Part shown: positions 17,036 to 24,888 of the stretch, one piece after another | How the letters are laid out: the number at the start of each line of letters is the position of its first letter | How positions within the stretch are numbered: position 1 is the first letter of the stretch | Assembly (NCBI GenBank): GCA_031280615.1 | Contig: JAITGO010000013.1 | Span: forward strand, 1 to 64,000 | DNA: 64,000 bases | Source of the DNA: Desulfobulbus sp. | GTDB lineage: Bacteria > Desulfobacterota > Desulfobulbia > Desulfobulbales > Desulfobulbaceae | Reading direction: 5' to 3' | Translations under genes and position numbers: made by a program | Notes under the pieces: generated by a model | Databases searched by the model: none | Told to the model about the DNA's origin: nothing | The model's input: only the letters and a program-made list of their open reading frames with translations

Positions 17036-17948
17036 CTTCCTGTTTCACCTTCCTGTTCAATTCGCGGATGGGGTCGAAATCCCGGTCGGCGGAAGCAACG
17101 AAGCCGATGAAGCGGGCAGCGTCCAAAATGGCCCGATGCCGGGGATTGTTCTTGTAATCGAGCTTGAGCATCGCCGCCCTGATCTTGTCCACCGACTCCT
17201 GGGCAAGGCGCGGACTGTAGGCGTACACCCAGCCCGGATAGGCCCGGGAGGTGGCCACCACCCTGATCTGATTGATGTCGATCCTGTTGGCCAGCACCTG
17301 CAGGGCGCCCTCGCGGATGGTGCCGAAATCGTGCAGGCCGGCATAGACGCCCAGAATCACGTTTTCCTGCCGGCCGCCGGAAAAGGCCACTTCCTTGAAA
17401 TCGCGAGAGGTCAGGCCATGGTCGGCAAAGAGCCCCAGCGGAAAGAGATAGCCACCGGCAGAAGACGGATCGACCGCCACCCAGGACTTGCCGCGGCAAT
17501 CTTCCACTAAACGGATGGCATTGTTGTCTTGCCGGGCAATGATTTGTCCACGGAATTCAGCCCGGCCGTCCTCCTCAACGATCCGCGCCATGGCCTTGGC
17601 ACCGTAGCGGTTGGCCAAATTGACATACACAAAAGGGTTGGAAAACGAGATATCGATTTTGCCCTGGCCAAACATGCTGATGTGATGGGCAAAGGTGTCC
17701 GGAAACACCTGGCGGATGGGCAGCCCGGTTTCTTCGGCCAAATAGGCCACCAGCTGCTGGTGCCGCTGGAAGGATTCGGAATGCGAATATTGGGGGAGAT
17801 AGGCGTAGGTGATGGCCGGTTGCGGCGGCTTAACCGCGATTTCCCGCCGGCTGTCCAGGGAGACCCTGATCGGCTGTTCGTCCTCGCCGCAGGCAGCAAG
17901 CAGGACCGCGCCCAAAAAGACGCACAAGATATTCAAAAACTTCGACAT
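17028..17948 (-). CDS. PhnD-like periplasmic binding lipoprotein
   Basis: 306 residues. The N-terminus MSKFLNILCVFLGAVLLAAC has a lipobox (LAAC), so the protein is anchored in the envelope. The body matches the phosphate/phosphite/phosphonate-binding (PhnD) family: YLPQYSHSESFQRHQQLVAY, SFSNPFVYVNLANR, VDPSSAGGYLFPLGLF and HDFGTIREGAL. I start at ATG 17948, since the 40 residues before it look like untranslated leader. No ABC permease or ATPase is nearby; instead the gene overlaps a histidine kinase, so it likely senses a ligand for the kinase and does not feed a transporter. Confidence 0.85.
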   Translation of the reverse strand: MSKFLNILCVFLGAVLLAACGEDEQPIRVSLDSRREIAVKPPQPAITYAYLPQYSHSESFQRHQQLVAYLAEETGLPIRQVFPDTFAHHISMFGQGKIDISFSNPFVYVNLANRYGAKAMARIVEEDGRAEFRGQIIARQDNNAIRLVEDCRGKSWVAVDPSSAGGYLFPLGLFADHGLTSRDFKEVAFSGGRQENVILGVYAGLHDFGTIREGALQVLANRIDINQIRVVATSRAYPGWVYAYSPRLAQESVDKIRAAMLKLDYKNNPRHRAILDAARFIGFVASADRDFDPIRELNRKVKQEGE

Positions 17949-18076
17949 AAAGCGCTTCGGACCTTCACGGGTTGCCGGCAAAGCCGTTACCCGGTAGGGG
18001 TAAGGGCGGCCGGGGGTCAGGACAAGAGACAAAAGGCCCGGCCCGGTTCGCTTTTTTCGAAAAAACATGGCGAGTT

Positions 18077-18466
18077 TTAACCATAGCCCAGGTCATCCAA
18101 TTCCTCGTCGGTGAACCCGACCAAATGGGCGATTTCATGCACCACGGTGATCTCGATCTCTTCCATGAGCTGTTCGCGGCTGGTGCAGGCTTCCTCCAGC
18201 GGTTCCTGAAAGATGAAGATGGTATCGGGATAGAGAGGCGGCTCGACCACGCTGCGCTCGGTCAGGGGAACGCCCGAATAAACGCCGAACAGCGGTTCAT
18301 CCGGCGGCAGGCCCATTTCTTCCAGAATCTCCGGAGAGGGTCGTTGCTGGACCGAGATGAGGATATTGTCCAGGTAGCTTTGGATAGATGCCGGGATGCG
18401 GGCAATGGCCTGCTCGACCAGGAGGGCGAAGGCTTCGGTGGAAAGTCGCAACGGGCGTCTGGTCAT
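18077..18466 (-). CDS. Small zincin-like metallopeptidase family protein
   Basis: 129 residues, the usual length of the PF06262 metallopeptidase-like family. It has the zinc motif HEIAHLVGFTDEEL (HExxH near residue 110) preceded by the acidic strand ITVV, and the typical FGVYSGVPLTER and PDTIFIFQ segments. The role of the family is poorly known. Its ATG overlaps the stop of the upstream hybrid kinase (ATGA), so the two are translationally coupled. Confidence 0.85.
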   Translation of the reverse strand: MTRRPLRLSTEAFALLVEQAIARIPASIQSYLDNILISVQQRPSPEILEEMGLPPDEPLFGVYSGVPLTERSVVEPPLYPDTIFIFQEPLEEACTSREQLMEEIEITVVHEIAHLVGFTDEELDDLGYG

Positions 18467-20844
18467 GGCATGCCTCTCGTTCCCAATTGTTCACTGCGCG
18501 CCTCGCCGATGACCCGGCCCACCTCCTTGGCCAGATGCTCCGCATTGAACGGTTTGGCGACAAAACCGGCCAAACCCATCTGGCGGTAATTTTCTGCGGT
18601 GACGTGCTCGCTGAAGCCGGTGCAGAGCATGATGGGTACATCGGGGTTGACCGCCTTGATCTTTTCGGCAAGCTCCAGGCCGGTCATCCCAGGCATCCCC
18701 ATATCGGTGATGATCAAGTCAAACGCATTCCACCGCTTGAGAAATGCCTTGAGCGCATCTTCGCTGGACAGGCACGCTTGGACCTTATACCCCAAATGTT
18801 CCAGCACCTGCACGAGAAAGAAGGTAATGGGCGGCTCGTCGTCGACCACCAAGATGTTACCTTCGAACACCGCAGGAACGAATCGTTCGGAACTGACGCT
18901 TTCCCCCGCTTCCTCCTTGGCTTCCGGTAGAAAAACCGTGAAACAGCTTCCCTGGCCGGGTGTGGATTCGACGGTCACCGCCCCGCGGTGGTCGTTGACG
19001 ATGCCGTGGACGACGGAGAGCCCCAATCCCGTTCCCTCGTGCAGTTTTTTGGTCGTGAAATAGGGCTCGAAAATCCGTTGCAGGTATTCCGGAGGAATAC
19101 CGATGCCGTTGTCCTCGACCAGCAGGCAGACATAGGCGCCTTGCGGCAGGTTACCGGTGAGCACCCCTTCCCTGGGGGTCAGGAGCTTTCTGAACAGCCG
19201 CAGCCGAATCACCCCGCCCTTGCCTTCCAGGGCCTGGTAGGCATTGGTGCACAGATTCATCACGATCTGGTGCATCTGGGTCGGATCGGCTTTAACAAAG
19301 AAATCTTCCGAAAAATCATAAATAAGCTCGATATTTGCCGGCAGGCTTGCGCGCAGCAGGCGGATGGCCTCCTTGACGATGAGCCCGAGCCGCAGATTCG
19401 ATACATTTTTTTCGCTCTGCCTGCTGAATTTCAAAATCTGGTCGACCAACTGGCCCGCCCGGTCGGCCCCTCGGATGATTTCCACCAGGTTGCTGTACAG
19501 CAGCGACCCTTGCTCGCACTGGGACTGGGAGAGTTCGGCGTATCCCATGATGGCGGTCAGGATGTTGTTGAAATCATGCGCCACCCCGCCGGCAAGCGTA
19601 CCGATGGCCTGCATTTTCTGGGATTGCCGTATCTGGTTCTCCAGGAGGAGGTGGTGGGTGATATCGCGTTTCACCGCGACATAATTGACGACTTTATCGT
19701 TATTGTCTTTAACCGGGGAGATGGTGGCTTCTTCCTGGAAGATCTCGCCGTTCTTTTTCCGGTTGACGAACATCCCCCGCCAGACATTGCCCTTGGCAAT
19801 CTCCTCCCACATCAATTTATATTGATAGGGCGGCGTTTCTCCGCTTTGCAGCATCTTGGGATTCTTGCCCAGCATCTCGGTAAAGGAATAGCCGCTGACA
19901 TCTTCGCACGCGGGGTTGACATACTGGATGTTGCCGTCGAGATCGGTGACGATGACCGATTCGGCGGCCTGCTCGACCGCTGTTGCCAGCAGCCTTCGCC
20001 CTTCTTCCATCTTGAAGCGGTTGCTCATGTCGTGCAGGATCACCTGAGCTACCCGGGAATTGCCGACCAGGGCGATGGTCACCCCAACCTCGACCGGAAT
20101 GCGATCGCCGTTGCTGACCACGACAAAGGCGGTCATGGTTTCGTCGCCGTCACCCTCGCCGTATATTTTCTTGTTGAGAAAAAATTCGTATTTCAGTCTG
20201 TATTCCTGACAGATAAAGGAAGAAAGGGTTCTGCCGATGATCTTCCCTTGAGGCACCTTGAGCAATTCGGACGTTTTGTCGTTCGATTCCAGAATACATC
20301 CGGTCGAGATGTCGATTATTAATATCGAATCCTTGATCGACTTTAATAAAAGATAATATTTTTCGACAAATCCCGTCAGGATCGATTCGGATTTCTTGTA
20401 AGCCGAGATATCGATCAGGGAAATTGAAGCAAAAAAACCACCGGGCTCGTTAATAAAATTTATATAAATTTTTAACTTGAAGTCTTTAAAATAAATATTA
20501 TTATTACTATATTCACAAACGACATCGACACTTTCATTAAAAACTTCACTAACAATCACCTGCTTTATATAGCTATACACAGAACCAACCAAATATTTAT
20601 CGCTTTTTTCAATATCATACACATCAGCGATATCGAATAAATCAATAAACGATTGGTTCAACGATTCAATTTTAAAAAAAGATGCCAGATGTTTCTTTAA
20701 CGAAGATTCTTCATAAAGATACCTGTCAATATCTTTCAAAGATATCTTCTGAATCGCTTTACACTTTTCCTGCAGCGCTGTAACATCAAGCAGCAGCATC
20801 GGAATGCTTGACCGTGCAAACATTTTGTCATGCCAGGAAATCAT
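18463..20844 (-). CDS. Hybrid PAS histidine kinase with C-terminal receiver
   Basis: 793 residues, no obvious membrane segment, so probably cytoplasmic. Three PAS-type regions are visible: a divergent one (about 1-155), one at about 160-275 and a clear one at about 285-405 (AAESVIVTDLDGNIQYVNPA). HisKA follows with GGVAHDFNNILTAIMGYAEL, then HATPase (GTGLGLSVVHGIVNDHRGAV), then a receiver domain (ILVVDDEPPITFFL, DLIITDMGMPGMTG, KPFNAEH). The DNA for the first part (about 20330-20840) is markedly AT-rich relative to the rest, suggesting a swapped-in sensor. The gene is coupled to the small zincin gene. Confidence 0.9.
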   Translation of the reverse strand: MISWHDKMFARSSIPMLLLDVTALQEKCKAIQKISLKDIDRYLYEESSLKKHLASFFKIESLNQSFIDLFDIADVYDIEKSDKYLVGSVYSYIKQVIVSEVFNESVDVVCEYSNNNIYFKDFKLKIYINFINEPGGFFASISLIDISAYKKSESILTGFVEKYYLLLKSIKDSILIIDISTGCILESNDKTSELLKVPQGKIIGRTLSSFICQEYRLKYEFFLNKKIYGEGDGDETMTAFVVVSNGDRIPVEVGVTIALVGNSRVAQVILHDMSNRFKMEEGRRLLATAVEQAAESVIVTDLDGNIQYVNPACEDVSGYSFTEMLGKNPKMLQSGETPPYQYKLMWEEIAKGNVWRGMFVNRKKNGEIFQEEATISPVKDNNDKVVNYVAVKRDITHHLLLENQIRQSQKMQAIGTLAGGVAHDFNNILTAIMGYAELSQSQCEQGSLLYSNLVEIIRGADRAGQLVDQILKFSRQSEKNVSNLRLGLIVKEAIRLLRASLPANIELIYDFSEDFFVKADPTQMHQIVMNLCTNAYQALEGKGGVIRLRLFRKLLTPREGVLTGNLPQGAYVCLLVEDNGIGIPPEYLQRIFEPYFTTKKLHEGTGLGLSVVHGIVNDHRGAVTVESTPGQGSCFTVFLPEAKEEAGESVSSERFVPAVFEGNILVVDDEPPITFFLVQVLEHLGYKVQACLSSEDALKAFLKRWNAFDLIITDMGMPGMTGLELAEKIKAVNPDVPIMLCTGFSEHVTAENYRQMGLAGFVAKPFNAEHLAKEVGRVIGEARSEQLGTRGMP

Positions 20845-20948
20845 TTTTTTCCCACCCGATGACCATACCTGCTGGCAACACGGTTATCTGATATGCTTGC
20901 AATGCACCCCTCCTTCTTTGCGGGGCAACCTTATCCTGACGTACGACC

Positions 20949-21827
20949 ATGACTCATTGCGCATTCGACTCGACACTCACCCCCCAACAACCAGGGCGGC
21001 TTTATGTGGTCGCCACTCCCATCGGCAATCTGGGTGACATCAGTCAGCGTGCCATCCAGACCCTGTCCTCGGTTGATCTTATTGCCTGCGAAGACACCCG
21101 GCATACGAAAAAACTCTGTCGCCACCTGAACATCGCCACGCCGCTTGTCAGTTACTTCCGGGAGCGGGAACAGGAAAAAGCGGCGGCGCTACTCAAACTC
21201 CTCTGCGAGGGCAAACAAATAGCCCTGGTTTCCGATGCTGGCACACCGGCGATCTGCGACCCCGGAGCCGTCCTAGTCAACAAGGCCAGGGACGCTGGCA
21301 TTGACATCGTCGCCATTGCCGGCCCTTCGGCATTGGTCGCCGCCCTTTCGATCGCCGGTTTGACCCAGGCCAATTTTTTCTTCGGCGGCTTTCTCCCCGC
21401 CAATGCGGCCGCCCGGAAACACTTGTTCAACACCCTCGCCACCCTGCCCTATCCATTGGTCTTCTACGAGGCGCCGCATCGGATCAAGGCCTCCTTGGCC
21501 GACATGGCGGCAACGCTCGGCGACCGGCAGGCCTTGTTGTTCCGCGAGCTGACCAAAATCCACGAAGAGTGCCTGGAGGGCCCGCTTTCGGTGCTGCGTG
21601 AACGGATCAAGGATGGTGTCAAGGGGGAGCTGGTGCTCATCGTCCACGGGGCCGCTTCCCCACCGCAGGAACAGCCCGAGGATATCGACGGGCTGCTGCG
21701 CTGGTATCGCGACGAGCAGCAATCGAGCCTCAAACAGGCCGTTGCCCGCATTGCCGCGGATCTCGATCTTCCCCGGTCCCAGGTGTACAAGAAAGCGCTC
21801 GCCATCTGGCGGGAGATCGACTCGTGA
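20949..21827 (+). CDS. rsmI: 16S rRNA (cytidine1402-2'-O)-methyltransferase RsmI
   Basis: 292 residues. RsmI methylates the ribose of C1402 in 16S rRNA using S-adenosylmethionine. Family motifs are clear: LYVVATPIGNLGDIS near the N-terminus, ACEDTRHT, LVSDAGTPAICDPG, AIAGPSALVAALSIAG, FFGGFLP, FYEAPHRI and RELTKIHEE. The length is normal. The Shine-Dalgarno is weak, but the start lies where RsmI proteins begin. It is transcribed away from the hybrid kinase, with the two starts about 100 bases apart. Confidence 0.97.
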   Translation: MTHCAFDSTLTPQQPGRLYVVATPIGNLGDISQRAIQTLSSVDLIACEDTRHTKKLCRHLNIATPLVSYFREREQEKAAALLKLLCEGKQIALVSDAGTPAICDPGAVLVNKARDAGIDIVAIAGPSALVAALSIAGLTQANFFFGGFLPANAAARKHLFNTLATLPYPLVFYEAPHRIKASLADMAATLGDRQALLFRELTKIHEECLEGPLSVLRERIKDGVKGELVLIVHGAASPPQEQPEDIDGLLRWYRDEQQSSLKQAVARIAADLDLPRSQVYKKALAIWREIDS

Positions 21828-21888
21828 GCAGGAGCAGGCTCGAATAATACTATTAACTTCAAGCGAATACCACACATAGGTCTTGTTC

Positions 21889-22704
21889 ATGGACAAAATA
21901 CAGAATTCTCTCTCGCTCTGCACCGATAATAACCAGCGCACCTGGCTCGCCGCCGCCTGCCGTGCCGCGCTGGCTGCGGGCAGCCTCATCAGGAAACGCT
22001 ATGAACAACCCCACACCATTACCATGAAGGGCGCGATCGACCTGGTGACCGAGACCGACGTGGCCAGCGAGGCGGCTATCACCGCTTCGCTCACCGAGGA
22101 TACGCCCGGCATCCCGATCATGGCCGAGGAAACCGCAACCAGCCATGCCACGGTGGCGGAGCGGCTCTGGATTGTCGACCCCCTGGACGGCACCACCAAT
22201 TTCGCCCACGGCTTTCCCTTTTTCGCGGTTTCCATTGCCCTGCTCGACCGCGGCACGCCGGTGGTCGGGGTTGTCTATGCCCCCCTATCCGACGAACTTT
22301 TCTTTGCCGTCAGCGGCTGCGGTGCCCGATTGAACGACCGGAAGATCTCGGTCACCGGCACCGGTCGCCTCATTGGGGCGCTGGTCGCTACCGGTTTTCC
22401 CTATCAGGTGGAGGCGACCCTGCCTACGGTCATGCGCCAGATGCAAGCCGTGCTGCCCCGGGTCCGCGATATCCGCCGAGCGGGCGCGGCGGCGCTTGAT
22501 CTTGCCCACGTGGCCTGCGGCCGCCTCGACGGCTTTTACGAAATGAACCTGCAACCATGGGACACGGCCGCCGGCTGGCTGCTGGTGCAGGAGGCGGGCG
22601 GCATGGTGAGCACTTTTTCCGGCGCTCCCTTTTCCCCCTTCTCATCCGACATCCTGGCCAGCAACGGCATCCTGCACCCACAACTCCTACCCCTGGTCCA
22701 ATGA
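21889..22704 (+). CDS. suhB: Inositol monophosphatase family protein
   Basis: 271 residues. Family signatures are intact: MAEET (metal-binding Glu), WIVDPLDGTTNFAHGFPFFA (metal site 1) and WDTAAGWLLVQEAGG (C-terminal motif). It would dephosphorylate inositol monophosphates or related sugar phosphates such as fructose-1,6-bisphosphate; SuhB proteins also act in rRNA transcription. I chose ATG 21889 with AGG about 11 bases upstream over the TTG two codons earlier. Its stop overlaps the next start (ATGA). Confidence 0.93.
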   Translation: MDKIQNSLSLCTDNNQRTWLAAACRAALAAGSLIRKRYEQPHTITMKGAIDLVTETDVASEAAITASLTEDTPGIPIMAEETATSHATVAERLWIVDPLDGTTNFAHGFPFFAVSIALLDRGTPVVGVVYAPLSDELFFAVSGCGARLNDRKISVTGTGRLIGALVATGFPYQVEATLPTVMRQMQAVLPRVRDIRRAGAAALDLAHVACGRLDGFYEMNLQPWDTAAGWLLVQEAGGMVSTFSGAPFSPFSSDILASNGILHPQLLPLVQ

Positions 22705-23615
22705 AGAAGCCTGGCGACCGCCCCTTTCCCTGGTGGGCGATTCATGGCTGCATGCTCATCTCGGCCACCCTGGTCGCCACCTCTTTCACGGTCGGCAAGG
22801 CCATTACCCCGTTTCTCGATCCGGCCGTGTTGACTCTGGTCCGTTTCGTGCTCGCCGCCCTGCTGTTTGCGCCCTATGTCGGCCGCCGTTATGGCATGCG
22901 CTTCCCCGACCAAGGGGCACTTGTCCGCTACGGCCTGATCAGCGGCGCGCTGGTCGGCTTCTTTTGGCTCATGTTTCTGTCGCTCAAGACGACCAATCCC
23001 TTGAACACTGGGGCCATTTTCACGACCGTGCCCGGAATTTCGGGAATATACAGCTGGTTTCTTCTGAAGGAACGTTTGGGAAGGTACCGGATAGCGGCAT
23101 TGCTGTTCGCCATGGCCGGCGCATTGTGGGTGATCTTCGAGGGCGATCCGGAACGGGTGCGACAATTGGTGCTCAACCGCGGAGACCTGCTGTTCTTCTG
23201 CGGCTGCCTGTTGATGGCCCTGTACATGCCCCTGGTCAAACTATTTCACCGGGGCGAGCCCATGGCCGTCATGACCCTGTGGATTCTGATCACCGGCTGC
23301 GGCTGGCTGCTGCTTTTCTCGGCGACAAAGCTGCCGGCCATCGCCTGGAAAACGGTGCCGGCGATCGTTTGGTACGGGATCGGTTACCTGGCGTTTTTCA
23401 CGACCATCGTCACCTTTTTCATTTCCCAGTGGGCCACCATCCATCTCGGTCCCACCAGGGTCATGGCCTATTCCTATTTGTATCCACCACTCATCGTGTT
23501 GATCGAGTGGTTCCTGCGCCGGGATCTCCCTACCCTGCACACCATGCTCGGAATCGCGATCATCCTGCCGGCCATGCTCATCGTGCAAAAAAAAGAGAAA
23601 GCCGCCCACCCATGA
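22701..23615 (+). CDS. EamA/DMT-family membrane transporter
   Basis: 304 residues with about ten hydrophobic helices in two repeated halves, the EamA layout. The segments LVRFVLAALLFAPYVGRR, TTNPLNTGAIFTTVPGISG and GPTRVMAYSYLYPPLIVLIE are typical. The substrate is unknown; family members export amino acids and other metabolites. The ATG overlaps the phosphatase stop, so the pair is translated together. Confidence 0.88.
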   Translation: MKKPGDRPFPWWAIHGCMLISATLVATSFTVGKAITPFLDPAVLTLVRFVLAALLFAPYVGRRYGMRFPDQGALVRYGLISGALVGFFWLMFLSLKTTNPLNTGAIFTTVPGISGIYSWFLLKERLGRYRIAALLFAMAGALWVIFEGDPERVRQLVLNRGDLLFFCGCLLMALYMPLVKLFHRGEPMAVMTLWILITGCGWLLLFSATKLPAIAWKTVPAIVWYGIGYLAFFTTIVTFFISQWATIHLGPTRVMAYSYLYPPLIVLIEWFLRRDLPTLHTMLGIAIILPAMLIVQKKEKAAHP

Positions 23616-23633
23616 CTCTTGCAGGCGGACGGC
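23587..23633 (-). terminator. Terminator of the LivK-like/chemoreceptor operon
   Basis: 23601-23610 pairs with 23624-23633 (10 bp, two G-T wobbles). On the minus strand the stem is followed by TTTCTCTTTTTTTT (complement of 23587-23600). It overlaps the 3' end of the converging EamA gene. Confidence 0.75.
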
Positions 23634-23659
23634 TTCCTGGTACGGCTTGCTGAAGCCGG

Positions 23660-24838
23660 TCAATTTTCCGGACAAATCTTATCGTGGTCGGTCAATAAGC
23701 CGTTGTCGTCGATCTTGATCAGCACCGTGCACTTGGTGGGATCGCCGGTTCCGAAATAGCCCATGGTGCCGGTCACGCCCTCGAATTTCTTGGTCGCGGC
23801 GATCTGGTCGCGCAACTTGCTCCGATCCTCGACGATATTGCCGGTCAGGCCACCGGTTTTTTTCAAGGCTTCGGCGACCAGGTGCACGGCATCGTAGGTA
23901 AGCGCGGAAACCTCGTCCGGTAGCATTTTATATTGCTTTTGATAATTATCGGCAAAGACCTTTGCCTTGCCTTTCGCACCACCGGCGGCAAAATTTCCGG
24001 TAAAGTACAAACCATTGCAGGCATCGCCGCATTTTCCCACCAGATCCCCGCCCGACCAGGAGTTGGAACCGGTGATCGGTTTCTTCCAGCCCATCTTCCT
24101 CGCCTGGCGGACAATCAGGGGAACCTCTTCATAGTGCTGCGGCGTGTAGAGGAATTCGGCGTCCGAATTGATGATCGCCTGCAATTGCCGGCTGAAATCG
24201 GCGTCGTTGGTCCTGAATGTTTCAAAGACCGCCACCGATCCCGGGCCGTTCACCTTTTCAAAGGCTTGTTTGAATGCCTTGGCCATGCCGGAGGGATAGG
24301 GGCTGATTTCATCGTAGAGCACCGCCGCCTTACGGGCCTTCCACTCTTTGGCCGCGAATTTGGTGGTTGCCGTTGCCTGGATGTCGTACAGGACCGGCAT
24401 GCGGAAAACGAATGGCTTGTTCTGGGTGGTCAACGGCGAGGTCGACCAGGGGGACACCATCGGCGTCTTGAACGAGTTGGCCACCTCGCCGACGGGAATG
24501 GCTCGGTCGCTGCTTTGAGGCCCGACAATGGCGATGACCTGGTGCTGGCTGATCAATGCCAAGGCGTTCGTGCTGGCACTCGACCGGTCGGATCCGTTAT
24601 CGACATAGACCAGTTCCACGGTATAGGTCTTGTTGCCTATAGGTAGGCCATTGCCGGCGTTGATCTCCTGTTTTGCCATTTCCGCACCGTTTTTGGTGCT
24701 GGTGCCCACGTTGGCAAAGTTTCCGGATTTACTGGAACTAACCCCAAGTTTAATCACCCCGTCGGCGGCGAAGAGCGTGGCAGCGGGGCCAACGGCAAGA
24801 ACAAGGGCGGAAAGGCCGGCCATGGTTCGTCGTTTCAT
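23660..24838 (-). CDS. LivK-like branched-chain amino acid binding protein
   Basis: 392 residues with a Sec signal peptide (MKRRTMAGLSALVLAVGPAA, cleavage about residue 24). The mature part is a type I periplasmic binding fold: IKLGVSSSKSGNFANVGTST, IVGPQSSDRAIPVGEVAN, VSPWSTSPLTTQNKPFVFR. No permease or ATPase genes are adjacent; it follows a chemoreceptor gene by 50 bases on the same strand, so it may present amino-acid-like ligands to that receptor. The liv transporter at 51725-56448 has its own binding protein. Confidence 0.9.
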   Translation of the reverse strand: MKRRTMAGLSALVLAVGPAATLFAADGVIKLGVSSSKSGNFANVGTSTKNGAEMAKQEINAGNGLPIGNKTYTVELVYVDNGSDRSSASTNALALISQHQVIAIVGPQSSDRAIPVGEVANSFKTPMVSPWSTSPLTTQNKPFVFRMPVLYDIQATATTKFAAKEWKARKAAVLYDEISPYPSGMAKAFKQAFEKVNGPGSVAVFETFRTNDADFSRQLQAIINSDAEFLYTPQHYEEVPLIVRQARKMGWKKPITGSNSWSGGDLVGKCGDACNGLYFTGNFAAGGAKGKAKVFADNYQKQYKMLPDEVSALTYDAVHLVAEALKKTGGLTGNIVEDRSKLRDQIAATKKFEGVTGTMGYFGTGDPTKCTVLIKIDDNGLLTDHDKICPEN

Positions 24839-24888
24839 ATTTTCTCCTCAAGTGGTTAAAAAGCGCGTGTGGCGTCGCAAAATGGATA

